From assembly GCA_003439945.1 (NCBI GenBank), contig QVRM01002399.1, positions 124,001-188,000 of the forward strand: a DNA stretch of 64,000 nt, in the 5' to 3' direction. Made by a program: the position numbers and the translations under genes. The notes beneath the pieces were generated by a model. The model did not search any database, was not told the DNA's origin, and was given only the letters and a program-made list of their open reading frames with translations. Below are positions 21,836-35,165 of this stretch, piece by piece (position 1 is the first letter of the stretch; the number at the start of each line of letters is the position of its first letter). This DNA is from Dermanyssus gallinae. Its lineage: Eukaryota; Arthropoda; Arachnida; Mesostigmata; Dermanyssidae.

Positions 21836-21992
21836 ATAGTTGTAACTTAATTCTAAACATTTTAAGAAAGATCTAAATAGAAGCTAGATTGAACCCGCGT
21901 CAAAATTTCCGGCTATTTCCGTCACGCTGTGTTGTTGGCAATGAATTTATCCGTGTATATGACACATAAATATATATATGTATATATATATT

Positions 21993-22196
21993 ACCGAGCA
22001 AGATGGCTTAGTGGCAAAGCCTTTGACTTGCATTCGAGAGGGCCGCGTTTGTGACCCGGACCGGGCACTCTTAAATTGGTTTCCATGGTTTCCAATTTAG
22101 ACAAGGTAGACAAGATAAATGCCGGAGTGGATTAAAAATTAGCCATGACATGGAAAAAACGTACACGGGCCTTACGAAAAATCTAATAAAAAAAAA
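21993..22196 (+). mobile_element. tRNA-derived SINE, full-length head
   Basis: A box TGGCTTAGTGG (22004-22014), a tRNA-like middle GACTTGCATTCGAGAGG, and B box GTTTGTGACCC (22047-22057, slightly degenerate) form the head. The body contains TGGTTTCCAATTTAGAC, GCCGGAGTGGATTA and GCCATGACATGG, and the tail is A-rich to about 22196, where TA/GA repeats begin. The body matches the truncated copy at 9757-9880. RNA polymerase III would read it; a LINE supplies the machinery for copying. Confidence 0.8.
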
Positions 22197-22224
22197 TATA
22201 TATATATATAAAGAGAGAGAGGGG
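22197..22224. repeat. (TA)n-(GA)n microsatellite
   Basis: Short TA run followed by GA units directly after the SINE tail. Confidence 0.85.
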
Positions 22225-22367
22225 AGCTCTGGTGTGGAGGAGCGTATGTTAAGTAAATGAAGCATTGAAGGGACTAGGAAAGAAATCACACTCGCATTTT
22301 AGACCGACGTCTTCCCGTTTTCGAAACCTGTCAAGGTTACGCTATCAGGACGTCGATAAGCACCTAT

Positions 22368-22395
22368 ATTTATATATATATATATATATATATAG
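22368..22395. repeat. (TA)n microsatellite
   Basis: About 12 TA units. Confidence 0.9.
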
Positions 22396-22823
22396 CGATT
22401 GTAGCAAGCGCTAATGATTTGCTAAATCGTTTTAGTTGCTGAATATTGTGTGCACTTTGGTGGGTGCTTAAGACAATGCTTAGAAATCCATTATTTGTGT
22501 CTGTACATTTAAGTATGTTAAAGCAGAGCTGTAGAGTATTCAGCGGGGGTCACGGTCAGTTACCATCTGGTTAGTTGGCTACGTTCTGTCCGTTGTCAGC
22601 TGCTGCGGTTGGTCGCTTAAACTTGCTGCAACAGGGTATGTATGTATGCACTCACTCATTCGAGCGTTTGCTGTGCTGCGCGGCAGGAATACCAACAACA
22701 ACAGCAACAGCAACTACGGCAGAGAACTCGGCCCTAGTCGGCTCGACAGTGAGCCAGAAGGACAGCGAACGAAACAGAGAGGAGAGAAGGACAGTGACAA
22801 TGACGGGTGACCCTGTTGATTGA
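22396..22823. other. unassigned DNA
   Basis: No gene recognised. A CAACAGCAACAGC stretch near 22700 opens frames on both strands. Confidence 0.35.
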
Positions 22824-24055
22824 CCCGTGCTCGCGTCCGGAGAGACCATTTGCTTCGAGCCGTCAAGTCGTGGGCACCAGTACTGTTTCACCAGACGAAC
22901 CTGGCCTATGGTTTAGAACCATCCCACCTGGTAATGCCCCACAGCACTATGCTATCGCAGACAGGCCTTCAGCAGGGTGATCCCCTGGGTCCCCCACTTT
23001 TTTGCTTGTGTATGAAGGAATTGGTGGACTCACTGCAGTCCCCCCTTAATGCCTGGTACTTGGATGACGGGGTTCTGGGCGGGGACCTCCCGACCGTACT
23101 TGACGACATACGGAAAGTTATTGAATTTGGTGCTATTAGCAATCTGACATTGAACCCGATCAAATGTGAAGTATATGTCACAACTCACAACGAAGTTGAG
23201 CCGTTAGATTTAACTAACCTTTTGACTTACTTCCGGGCTGTCGCGTAGTAGACAAGGTTAACCTGGAGCTGCTAGGTGTCCCCTTGTTGCCGGAAGGCAT
23301 TGCAAAGGCATTAGACAGTCGAAAAGACAAACTTGACTTTGCGGCGGGCAGACTGCCTCAATTGGGGGCTCAATGCGGCTTGTTCCTTCTTAGATCTTGT
23401 TTTTCAGCCACGAGGTTAACACACCTGCTTAGAGGTTGCAACCTGTTTTTATCACGAGAGCTCTTACAGCCATTTAATGGACTTAGCCTAGACATTTTAG
23501 AGATCATACTAAATCTTAAGCTGACCGCTGAGGCAAGGGAACAGGTAATGTTCCCGGTTTATTTAGGCGGCCTAGGTGTGCCCGACGCGGTCATAACGGC
23601 AGGACCTGCAATCGTGTCGTCACTGACCCAGGCTGCGGAGATGGTTAGGGCATTATTGGATAACGATGGGTGGGAAGCTTATAGCGTAGAACTACGAGTT
23701 GACCGACCAATTGTCGTCTTTATTCGACTCCCCTCCCGTTGAAAGGAATAAGCAGAACAGTTGGACAGCCCCCTTGCAAGAAAAGCGATTAGCAAGCCTG
23801 ATCGATAGAGCCCCCACCTTGGCTGACAAAGCCAGGCTCCGAGCCGTAAGTAGTGAAGGGGCTGGAGCTTGGTTGCATGCCCTACCCTGTCCACGAATAG
23901 GGACTCTTTTGGATGACGAGACGACACGCATTAGCACAGGACTGCGGCTTGGTGTCGACCTAGTCGTTCCTCACCGATGTCGTTGTGGTTACCTTGTGGA
24001 CGCGTTGGCCCATCATGGCTTGTCATGCGCCTTAAGCGCCGACCGACCGATGGTC
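22824..24055 (+). pseudogene. Dong/R4-like non-LTR retrotransposon: RT core to zinc knuckle
   Basis: This is the only copy in the window with RT motifs of this family. ARVRRDHLLRAVKSW is followed by QTGLQQGDPLGPPLFCL (motif B) and NAWYLDDGVLGGD, where YLDD replaces the usual YADD. A shift or stop near 23246 ends the first frame. The second (23284-23742) holds LPEGIAKALDSRKDKL and LDILEIILNLKLTAEAREQV. The third (23699-24061) holds LPCPRIGTLLDDETTRIS and the knuckle CRCGYLVDALAHHGLSC. The sequence stops matching at SADRPMV, before the nuclease core. Both ends are truncated. The linker parts align block by block with the relics at 2155-2290 and 8414-8192, linking the copies into one family. Confidence 0.85.
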
Positions 24056-27000
24056 GGTTGAATTGTGTGAGGACCACCCGTGATGCCTGGCAATTATATT
24101 CCGAACGTTGCCGTTGCCACCGCTGCTACCTTTGTTGAAGTTGAACGGCGAGTTGTACTCTGTCAGCACACCTACACACACACACACACTTAATCCACCT
24201 ACGCAACCGCCCACCCAACCGTTCATTGTAAACTTTATTCAGTACTAGTTATCTCTAGTCATAGTGGGAGTCCTAGTCGTAGTAGCGGGGAGAGAACGCT
24301 GAGAGATGAAACAAATGTCGACGACGAAAGCTGGTGGCACACCAGTGGCGGACATGGGATGTATGATTGTCGTGTCGAGGAGGAGATCGTGTTTGGACTG
24401 TCACCTTGACGCCTTGCTTGGATAGAGACGGTTGGTCGCTCAGTTGGTCTTTCACTGTCACGGAAGATCCGTGGATCGGCCGGTTCTTAGAGGCTCATCT
24501 GAACATTATCGGCGCACCTCCGGCGGCGGCGCTGATGCATACAACAAACACACTGTCCGCACTGTCCCCAGTTAGTGTCTCCGATCGTCGGATAGTTGTC
24601 CTGTTGCTGCTCGATCTCATCGGCTTGTGCTCTTTTCGTCGCTTATTCGCTTATTGTTCGTGTTCTTAATTTTATCGGCGAGCGTCGTTTAGGCGTGCCT
24701 CTTCGAACAAACGAGATCGAACGGCGGGGCAGACGGGCGGGCAGACAGACAGGCAGGCAAAACGAAGAACGGTTTCATTTCAGCGTTAGCGTTCAGCGAT
24801 ACGCCACTTAGTGTAGTCTAATGCTCAACAGAGCTGGGTGTGACTTTAAAACGCCGGGTTCTTCTTCTACTCACAGCTTTCGCTGTGCTGTTGTTACTGG
24901 TAGATGCGTGCAGCACGTTCCGCCATGCTTCTTGGCGACATGGCGAGCGACGGACGCTGCCTGCCTGCCTGCCTACAGCGATAGCGGCGTAATGACAACA
25001 AAGATGGCAGGAGTCGGTTTTAAAACAGTTCCATCATCGGAGAATCGGGTTGTTCTGAGTCTATGATGATGATAATGATGATGATGACGATGATCATGAT
25101 GATGTCGTCGCTACACAATGATGATGATGTCGCCGTCCAATCGAAAGCACGCTGCTGTACCACCACCACCACCACCAGCCACTATGACTACTCACTATCT
25201 TTCTATATCTCCGCTCAACCCGGCTTGTTGTTGTGGTCGTCGGACTCACTGTTGCTATTGCTAATGTTGTTTTTGTTTTTACTGTTCCTGTTATTGTTGC
25301 TGTTGCTGTTTTTGGTGGTGTTGTTGTTGTAGCTGCTGTTGTTTCATCTATTGTGACTACCAACTAAGGCTTATGAGTTATATACCGATATACGTTTTCT
25401 ACAATTCAACTTCACATTTACATGCGATGTACGGAATGATTAATTAGTTCGAGAGGTATCTATGAGGTGAACCGTTGCATCTTTGCCTTCAAGCTTAGGT
25501 GGAGATGGTACCGCAGGTTACTTGTTAGCCTGAGATGAACAATGTAGAAAACACGGGAGTAATGGTGGTCGAGAATGAATGGGGACGGGATAGGTTGCTA
25601 AGTACGATAGTCAAATCTATGACGTATATAAAAACGGGCTTCACTGATACAGCGCCCCTGTAGCTGTGCTTTTTTTTGGACTGAGTATATGTTACAACCA
25701 TTTCCATCGGTACTGACGGTACTTTCCATCGGTTAAAGTTGTTCTCCGTCGGGCTCGAATAATGCAAAACGATTATCTAAGAGCCATATTTAGCAGGCGA
25801 CGCAGAGACTCCGTCACTGATCTTTATGTGGTCCATAACCTACTACAGGTCGACCTGCTTCTACGTGCTGGAACGTTTTGCACACGCTGGGCTTTACAAT
25901 CATAACTCGTGAATCATTTTTACCTGTGATGTTTGCTTTTCCCGTTGCTCCCTGGATGTTTCGTAGGACCCTCGAGAGACGTGCCAACATGACATAGATA
26001 GGAGGCAAAAAAATCGAAATTCGATATACGTAACCGGAAAATCAAAAGTCGCATAACTTTTGAAAGTAGGGCTTATCACAAAAGTCTAGCAGCAAGCCCT
26101 TGCCTCTCGCTAACACCCGTTATATGGACTAGTATTTACCGAATACTCCGGCCGTAATCACTTCCCTGCATTGTTTTACACAGATGGTCCAGAAATGGCG
26201 ACTCACCAACACATGTCGACATAGTTGAGGCGCACATGCTATTTGCGTTGTGTGTATGATTTGTGATACTTCCGGATTGACTAAACTTATTTTATGGCTG
26301 TTCATGACTGACAGCTAACCATTTATATTCGATTTATTTTTTATTATCTATATATATTTTTGATGAGAACTAAAGCATTGTGTTAGGCAGTTCCTACAAT
26401 ACACCACGTTTTGAACCTTGAATCTATTATTATTATCGTTTTACTTCATTTAGCATTATTTTATAGAGGAATACTCAGACATCGCTGCAGAAAACTTGTC
26501 TTCAGGTGTGGGCCGGGTGTGGATCGGTCGATTAGAGCTCCAACCCACTAAAAACGAGTTGCCACCCTCCTATACCTCACCTATGACAGCACAATTGTCG
26601 CAGTGAGACAAAACCGCCACTAATATTCTCAGCTGCTGGTTCTATATCGCGGTTAGTGCAAGCAGCTCAGCTTTGAGCAGCAGATGTAGAGTGCGTATTC
26701 GTCATTAAATGGTGTCACACACGGCCGAGAAGTTTTTGGGACTAAACAAAGTCTATATAACAATAAATCAAAACTCTACATTGCTCTCCACCATGTTAAA
26801 TGTCGGTGAACGCAGACGCATAGGCTAAACCCTAATAGGTCGAGACAAGATAGCTGTTAAGGTTTAGGTCGCAACGCGCAGGGCAGAAGTTCTCCGTATA
26901 ACGCGAACTCTAAATCTGTAAACAAAAATTAGGTTTACACATATTCAAGACAGAAGGCGACTATAACTTGCGACTTTGGTATCTAAGAGGAGGCCATCTG

Positions 27001-27150
27001 AGCTTGATTCGGTTGTGCGGTCGAAACTATCGTTTGAAATCGTTTCATTGGCTCAAACTCGAACGTCGCTTTGCAATGAACATCGTTTAAAAAACGATGT
27101 CACAAATGTGAGCCAAACATTGATATTGCGCAGGTATTGACCCAAGTGGG
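24056..27150. other. unassigned DNA with simple repeats
   Basis: The stretch holds a short (CA)n run at 24172-24189 and a repeat-rich segment at 25057-25335 with ATG, CCA and TTG units. Open frames there are repeat-driven. The remainder shows no gene, RNA or transposon I recognise. Confidence 0.35.
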
Positions 27151-27220
27151 CTGTGAGTTAGCAGGTTTGAATAGTAAGCTGTGCGAAATAACCCGCAGTG
27201 TAGACGACAAGGTGGTTGGT

Positions 27221-27239
27221 GGGGGGGGGGGGGGGGGGG
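27221..27239 (+). repeat. uninterrupted G19 run
   Basis: Nineteen consecutive G after GGTGGTTGGT. It can form a G-quadruplex. The true length is uncertain because homopolymers are error-prone in assemblies. Confidence 0.85.
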
Positions 27240-28910
27240 CTAGACGTCCTAAAGCTACGCGTTAGTACGTGTTTAACAACTACACAGGGTAGGTTTGTCG
27301 ACGCAGGGAGGGGCAGCGACCGACTGTCGGACCGACCCAGCATCGAAGCAGACCAATGGATGGCGATGATAATATTGTAAGTGAGTTTGCTGCTGCTGCT
27401 GATGTCGTTGCTGCTGCTGCTGCTGCGTCTGCCGCAAGGCGTCCGCATTAACTGGGCCAGGGAGAATGCATGCTCTGTCGTTCCTTTCTTCGTCTTCTTC
27501 GTATTCTCTATCGGTAGCGGTGTGGTGGCATCTATTGGTCTCTCGTCTGTACTTAGGAGGCCGTGGTGACTGACCGACCGGCGGGCGGGCGGCGGCGGCC
27601 GGGCGAACGGCTGAGCTTTGGCTAACCTTCATTCAGTCACTGTCTGCAGTTGCTCCTGATGCTGCTGCTGCTGTAGCCGCCGTTGCCGTTGCTACGGCGG
27701 TTACTGCTTGTCCACCCGTTAGTGCCTTCCCCAATCATGAGTTGCCCTTGTTGCTCTCAGCTGTCCAGCTCGATAGATAAAGCCGAAGCTATCGTTCTAT
27801 GCCTTCATGCACTGCTGCTGCTGCTGCTGCAGCCATTGGTAGTAGTAGTAGTAGTCATGTTAGTGGTGGAAGTAGCGGCCGCTGCTGCTGCTGCTCGGTA
27901 CTGTCGTGTGATCTCGTTAAGCAGTTCGGTCGCGAAACTAGAGAAAGAAAGTGTGGAGGGGGGGGTTTAGCGCGGGCATGGGGCGAGCTTTGCTGATGCG
28001 GGGGTGTGTGTGGGGAAGGGTGCTAGCAGGGGAAACAGTTGAGGGGAGGCGAGAGGGGCGAAGACAAGGATGGAAGACAGGGGACAGAGACCGAAGGGAT
28101 CGAAATCGTGTCTGCAGGACCTGCAGCCACAGCAGCAGCACGAAACAAGCCTGTGGTCCCTGAGGGGCCACTTGCTGTTGTGGTGGCGGTTCGTGGTCGT
28201 GCTGATGGCGGCACGATGGGGACGATGCCAGTAGCGGCCATCGCAGCCTCAGCGCCTCAGCGCGCATCTATCCATCGGTGCGTCCGTCCGTCCGTTCGGC
28301 GGCGGCGACGACGACGACGACGCCCGCTCGCGTTCGTACGCGCGACCACCACCACAACCAGCCACGGATGGGGTGGACAAACGAGACCAGGCTACAATGT
28401 GGAGAATGCGGCTGCTGCTGCTGTCGGGGGTAGAGCCGTTGGGGGTCGTTTCCACCCGCCCGACCGGCCGGCCGGACGCCGGAGGGGAAGCCCGTACCGG
28501 GACAGCGCCGCAGACCAGCAGACAGACAGACAGTCAGCCAAGACAGCAGCGGAGACGGTGGTGATGGGGGTGTTGGTGGGGGTGGTGGCAGCGGCGGCAG
28601 TAACCCGTCCTGTCCCCAATGTGGTTAACAAGCTGAATTTATTAGCCATGGCGTGCTAGTACAGCTGAGCACCTAACACCCTCCGTCCCTCCCACGCAGA
28701 GACGGACGGCAACCACAACCACAACAACAACATCATCTACATCACAACGGCATCGAGTGCGCGTTTGCGTTATGAGAGCCGTTGTTGTTGTTGTTGTCGT
28801 CGTCGTTGTTCTCTTCGTTGTTGTTGTTGTTGTTGTTGCTGCTGGTGATGGTAGAGCTGGTGGTGGTGGTGGTGGTGGTGGTGGTGGCAGTTTGTCGATC
28901 GACACCTAGT
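27240..28910. other. trinucleotide-rich GC island
   Basis: CTG runs at about 27390-27430 and 27807-27832, a GAC-rich stretch near 28305, TTG/TCG runs at 28780-28845 and a TGG run at 28858-28886 lie in GC-rich sequence. Frames up to 206 codons (28039-28659) are open but overlap others on both strands, and they are rich in Ala, Arg, Gly and Pro. A host promoter or first exon is possible but unsupported. Confidence 0.4.
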
Positions 28911-29158
28911 AGAGGCGACTACGGCCTATGTATTACTACTGAGTTGTAGTACCACCAGTAAGAGTCACAGAGCAGCCCGACCAGCCACAGTACCGGTAGC
29001 ACAGACATTGGTATGCACAACTTCGGACGCAACCGAACCCCAACCCCCAGTCGTAGCCGATTCAGCTACGACAACCGAATAGTTCGAGCGATCAGGCTCT
29101 GATCACGGGTTCTCTCCCACTTTTATTCGTTTCCTCCCTCTTTCTCCATGTATGCAGA

Positions 29159-29159
<1 letters not shown>

Positions 29160-29205
<46 letters not shown>
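29160..29205. repeat. (TA)n microsatellite
   Basis: About 22 AT units. Confidence 0.95.
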
Positions 29206-29207
<2 letters not shown>

Positions 29208-31029
29208 CCTTCCAACTGTTTGTGTCGTACGGCACCTGTTAAGCGTTAACGACAATAGTCGTTGAGAGATGCAGGTGCCAGCACACTAACAACAGCACAA
29301 CAAGGATAACAACAGTATTGTGCATTGCTCCAGCCTGAATCATAGGCTAGACTAGCTCGGAGGCACTGAGGTGCGTCGGCCATCCGGGCTACATAAGATG
29401 CAACCGTCGCGCAACAGCAACTCAGAAGTGCATAACAGGCATAACAGACATCTTCCTGACCTCCTGCCTTGTCACAAATGACCGCACAGCTCAGCTACAT
29501 TGCAATACATATGCAATGTACCGTTCTGATCATACTTGACAGACAATTCATTGGCTTATCTCATCTATAAAATCTAGACCTGTGGTAAAACGAAAACAAT
29601 GCTTTTCCATTGTTGTGTCGTGCCTCCCAGACGTATCCCCTTATTTTTGGCTTTTCTTTTCCTTCTTTCTCTGGTTTTCCCTATTATATAGAAGTATCTA
29701 TCGACATATACCTAATATCAGTGATATACATGTGAAGGATATACATACAAGTTGTGTGCGTGTGAGAGGTAGTTAAGTACTGCATCTGGCTAGCTAGAGA
29801 TATTTCCGTCATATAGTACACTCAAAGATTGGCGCCTACCATTTATTCCTTGGGGGAGCCATAGGGTAGGCTACACATTGACACATATATATATATATAT
29901 ATATATATACACTTACGTTAGCGGCTGGCATACCGTCAGTATCTGGCGACCGCTAACATCCCTGTCTCTCTGTTTTCATCGAACTCGGCGGGAATTCGAC
30001 ATCGGGGACAGGGGAAAACGGCTCATGGTTCTCATATCACAAATTGAACCGGTATCGATTTGGTACCAAAATAATCTCCTTTTGTAGTGCATTCTCCTGA
30101 ATGTGTTTGTTTTATGCGTTCTCATAACTGTTCTCAATGCGACTCTTTTTTCTTTCACTATCCACGCTGAAGAATTATGCTTCCCCTGAAAGAACGTGCG
30201 CACCGGCGTATGTTTTTACATCTTAAACGAACTGTTTTTTTGCAATCACACATTTTTGCGAAGTAATGCTCGGCAGGCACATCGGTATAATATAAATCAT
30301 TAACGTCATTGTTCCTCCTATAAAAGACGCTTTCACCAGGTCAGTGCTGGCGCGGCCCGGACCAGTCATGTTTCAGCTTTCGCCGCGGCAAGCACGATGA
30401 GGAAGTACCAGAACATCGGATTTTTACTTGGCTTTCAGACATTGGGCGGGCCGGGCCCGTCACTCGCAGGAGTCGCAAAAGCTCGGGAAGTGGCTGATTC
30501 TAGCCAGCGAAGGTAGGTCACCGGGTGATTTTCTCTGACAGTGCCTGTCGCTGGATGCGCAATAGGGCAATCCGGCTTCGGTCTAGAAGAACTCTCTAAA
30601 GATGGCTGTTCCCTAGACGGAACCCCCGGGACGGTGCACACGTTTGCAGGCATCCAAATGTCATGTCCCACCTTTAAGGTTAAACAAAATAATGCTTATA
30701 ATTATAACATAAAAAAATGTATATATATATATATATATCTGGTGCGGTTGGTCAGGTATCTGCGCAGGAGGAGGAGAAAAGCAGGCAAACACTGTAATCA
30801 CAGTCGACTTAATCGAAATGGTGAGCGTGTGGGATTAGCCGGCTAACAGACCGTTCCAAAAAGGCGAAATGCTATGTGTGGAATCCAATCCTTCGCAGGC
30901 TGAGTTCGTTCTTCATTGTCGATCCTCTTGGATCTGGTGAGACATTGCCCGGCTGCCAGAATGCTATCCTGCCAATGTCTGTAAGCCCAGAACGAGATAT
31001 TTGCTGTATAAGCGTCGCCGGCTATTTAC
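29206..31029. other. unassigned DNA
   Basis: It contains (TA)n runs at 29884-29909 and 30719-30739. No gene recognised. Confidence 0.4.
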
Positions 31030-31310
31030 CTTGTCTTGCCAAAATACATTGAAGCATTGACGGTTTTTATCCACCGGGGTGTCGCCAATTCGAACCTTGT
31101 TACTGATTTCCCTTGAGCGATGCTCTTTAACAATATGTGATAAACTATACCGCTGAGAGTCAGCGACCATGCTGCCACGAGGATTGTTGGAACAACCCTA
31201 GATATTCAACATCTCTGTTTATGCTGCTGCTCTAAATGCCCCCAATGTAACGAGGTGATATATGTATTTAGGTATATATGCCAAGCGAATAATAAATCCA
31301 TTCATCCATT
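31030..31310 (+). repeat. interspersed repeat, copy 2
   Basis: GAGAGTCAGCGACCATGCTG (31155-31174), GAGGATTGTTGG and, at 31283-31300, GCCAAGCGAATAATAAATCC match copy 1 at 21600-21835 in the same order and spacing. The match begins near GAGCGATGCT (about 31116). Confidence 0.65.
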
Positions 31311-32515
31311 AAGCTTAGCTGTTGCTCAGGTTTGCTCTTTGATGCTGTGTGGGCAGCTGCTGCAATGATTTTATTATCAGGACACATTATGCGTCTAATA
31401 AAGAATATCTGAGCTCTTAAAAACGAAGCGCACATTCAGAGCCATATGAATAATTTACAATTCGTATTTGTCAAAAAAACATTTTGATTAAATCCGTCGA
31501 ACAAAACGTTTTGAGTAGTTCCGTTGATCATCACTTAGCTACAATTAGAGTGGCGCATATAAACGTATGTATAATGTATTTGACTAGAACATTTAAGACT
31601 CATTATAATATTTATTCATAGGAAAGTATTTTCAGAGTTGTGCGTTGGACAGATATTTCGTATATACAGAGAGAGCGGGAGAGATTGGGCGAGAGAGCAA
31701 AAAGAGGGCGGAGAGGGGAGCTCTAAATCGCCTACTGGTAGCAATACTTATAGGATACCTCCTGCCATTTCAAACGTATCGTTGGATGGTATTGTAGAAC
31801 GCCTTTACTGCTTCACTTGCACCATCAACAGCCTTTACGCACTTCCGTTAACACTTAGTTCTACAACTAATATTTGAACAGTACTCTGCATTCTACTATA
31901 TGAATCTCACTTTTTATCTAAGTCGGATGTTATTCGACCTATTAAATAGTGGAATTTGTAGTTCATGAGGTTTTACCGTGGCCTTGCGCCGAGGCCCTTT
32001 TTACCATCACGGACAATAAGCTCGTTACATAATACTAGTTTTTATATAACCTTTTTAATTCTACAGACTAGACGAACTGCTATTCAAGTAACGCATGCAT
32101 TCGTATATGCAGAATGTTTGAGAAAATTATGTGATCATTTAAAAGTGTAGTTAGAGGTAACACGTAAACTGGAGCGGTGTTCCCAGCCAGTGTAAACTGT
32201 TTACAGGCCTTATATAAAACTAATAGCTCATAACACGATGATGCATGAAGTGTCTCCATTTCAAGGCTTATGATGTGGTCTCATTTAGTCTCAAGTGTTG
32301 CCTTTTGCACATCAATCTTAATCTCGAGAGCAGCAGTGCGTTGTCCGAAGCAGAGTTGAGAATTTAGCTAGTAGTTGCCGATAGAGGTTGGCTACGGAAA
32401 GTGAAATTTGCCAGCAATACGGTGTTAGAACATTACGTTCATCGGCATCATTAAATAAAAATTAAAGCTGTTAGTTTGTCGAGGCTAGGGAGAGGTGGTA
32501 CGCATCATTACAGTT
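31311..32515. other. unassigned DNA
   Basis: No gene or repeat recognised. Confidence 0.4.
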
Positions 32516-33600
32516 TTATGCTTGCAATGGAATGAAGCCGGTCTGGTCCTCCGGTGGCTTCTTCATGCTTAGGTCCTGCACATCGATAACGCAATGTAAT
32601 AGTAAATCAAGGGTTTTATGGTTGCTGCCGACGGAAGCAGCAGGCCCACGCGGTGAGACGTAGGGGTGGTCGTAGTAGTAATAGCAGTAGTAGTAGTAGT
32701 AGTAGTAATAGTAGTGGGAGGCCATCTGAGGGCAAAAGTCTCCCGGGAATGGTTGCCTCTGCTCCGGCTTGGCGGGCGACGAAGCCACGGCGAACACGAT
32801 GCAATAGTAGGTTGAGTCTGCTACCACGGACACTGCTGCTGCCGCTGCTTTTCTGCACCTCGTTGCAAGAATAGTAAAAGAGTAGTGGTAGTCGTTGTAG
32901 TAGTCGAAGTTGTTGTTGTTGTTGTTGTCGTTGTCGTTGTAGTGGTGGATAAGTCGTGGGGAGGCAGCGGCGACGGCGGGGGCACAGAAGAACAAGAGTG
33001 AGGAAGACGGCTTCTGCCGCCTTTCGTGCATCCCTCTCCCCCCCCGACACGAGAGGTAGCCATCACAGTGGCCGACCGCCAGCGGGCCATGACTGGAGGT
33101 TAACGGGGAACAAGGGAAGCCCGGTCAGGCGCGGACGCAGGGGCGGAGGGGGTGACTGGTCGCCGGGTGTTACATGAGTGGCCCGCCAGTAATAGTTCCT
33201 CAGGGTATTTGTTCTGCACAAGCGGGCCAGCGCCGCGGCGTGCAGGACAGCGGCGGCCAACCGTCATTGTCTCTCCTACTTTTTTTTTGCTAAACAAAGC
33301 CTAACGACGGGCGGGGCGGAACGAGGAACACGGCAAGTGGGGGCAACGGAGGGCGTTAGGAGCGGTGAGCAAGATACCCGATGTCTGTCTGCTGTGAGAG
33401 CACATGAAAAAGGCATCGACTTGGGTCGAGCAGCCGGCAGCCCACCCCACAAACGCCGAACCATGCCGCCCCGCCAACATGACGGTTTCCATGATTCCAC
33501 CTGCTCTGTGTCCTTGTCTTTCGGTTTGTGACCTGTTTCCTCCCGGGTTAAGGCTGGCGCGGCGTGACGCACTCACCCGGTTGCTATAGCATGCACTGCA
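32516..33600. other. trinucleotide-rich GC island
   Basis: It contains TAG runs at about 32665-32715 and TTG/TCG runs at 32905-32945 in GC-rich sequence. Frames of 65-171 codons are open on both strands over the same repeats, so none is called as a gene. Confidence 0.4.
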
Positions 33601-33945
33601 CACAATTTGCAGTTTATGCCTAAAGTTTTCACTAGTATGAGAATTAATCTGTGCAAGGTCGCTGAACGGTATCACTACACATGAGCTCAACTTTGCTGTA
33701 CAAGCAAACTCTTCAGTGTAAGATTTTATAATTAGTTTTGACTCGTGTATAGATGACCTTATTGTGACAATATACACGTATGTAAAAAACAAATAGCAAA
33801 ATACCGAACTCTATATACTGAAGCATGAGAATCGACGTTCTCTGACACTCTACTTCGCTTTCCCTTATAAGAGCTGTCATTTAATTATCCTTGCAATAAT
33901 TTTATATGCCAACTTTATATAGTTTATTTGCAAAAACAATCAACG

Positions 33946-33980
<35 letters not shown>

Positions 33981-34889
33981 TGCAAAGCTCCAACTTGAAA
34001 ACACAGATATTTTTAATTTTGATTCGCTAAAAACAAACTTCGTATAAGAAGGAGGAACAAAATATTTCCGCCAGCTACTGAATTTCAGCTTCCTGCTTGT
34101 TACTTTTAAAGCACCCGTCTTACTGTTGCATATTGTCCGGCTCTTTAAAATATAATTTAAGAAGGTCCGAATAATGCCACATAATTGATGTGCGTATTCA
34201 TGTTAGCAAGACGCGTCTGAATCTATAAACTTGATAGATCCTTTCTAACGGGTATGCCAAAAGCTCTCCTCCTCTCTCGTTTTCCTCTTTCCATCAAACC
34301 TGTCTCCAGCACAACTGACGTACGCTTCTGATGATAGAAAGCAGACGAACAAAAAGAATGGAAGATACGACCTTAGATCTTCAGCGCTAAGATTTGCTTA
34401 GGTTTCGAGCGCTGTAGTCGTTCCCTGTTGCTTGCTTGAAAACATTGAGCGGTTTTTCAGCCGACTCGCGGTTTCAGCCTACAAGTATTCCCGTACAATA
34501 AGCACAACACTGCCGTCAAGCTATCACTCACCCCCTGCGGCACTTCGGCCGACTGATCGCGTGGCATGTGAACCATGGAGGACACATTGGTTATATTAAC
34601 ATAATTCAGAGCATCTGGCTCAGCTGGTGCCGTAATTGACCTAATGGAACTGAGGGAGGCGCTTGCGTATAATAATCTAGACAATTACACGTTGTCTAAT
34701 AATTGGCTTCGGAGGTAGTGGGCTCATAGTCTGAATGTCTGAATAAGGTTCCTGAGAAAATAGCAGTTGAGACAAAATATCAAATTCCCCTCGACTGAGA
34801 GTTGGATCGCCGACTCAATGCAGGCAGCACTCGCCAAGTTTCGCAACCAGTGGGATTCAGTGCCGGAGTACATAACACAAGGATCTCTG
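33601..34889. other. unassigned DNA with (TA)n
   Basis: A (TA)n run lies at 33950-33979. Nothing else recognised. Confidence 0.4.
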
Positions 34890-35165
34890 GATCATGGTAT
34901 CTTGACTTCAACGCGACCTAGAATAGTGTACAAGTGTGTAAAATTAGCGAAATACCAGGAATTTGCGTCGCTATTTATAGTTCAGCCGATCGCCATAGAG
35001 ACCTTTGGCCCGATCGGATCGGAGTCTATGAAATTCATTAAGAAACTAGGCCGGAAAGTCATCGTTGCAACTTAGGGCCCCCGCGCTAGCGAATACCCGT
35101 TACAGCGCATATCGATCGAGTTACAACGCGGCAACGTTGCGGCTGTAGAAGGATCTTTTCCGTCA
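34890..35165 (+). pseudogene. Dong/R4-like element, C-terminal fragment
   Basis: KLAKYQEFASLFIVQPIAIETFGPIGSE (34935-35025) and, after a stop at 35073-35075, LQRISIELQRGNVAAVEGSF (35102-35160) match the last two blocks of the family protein. The second block is in the same frame as the first, so one nonsense codon separates them. The nuclease core is absent. Confidence 0.7.

Noticed and set aside
28039..28659. A 206-codon plus-strand frame
   Set aside because: Ala/Arg/Gly-rich repeat-driven sequence with several overlapping open frames on both strands.
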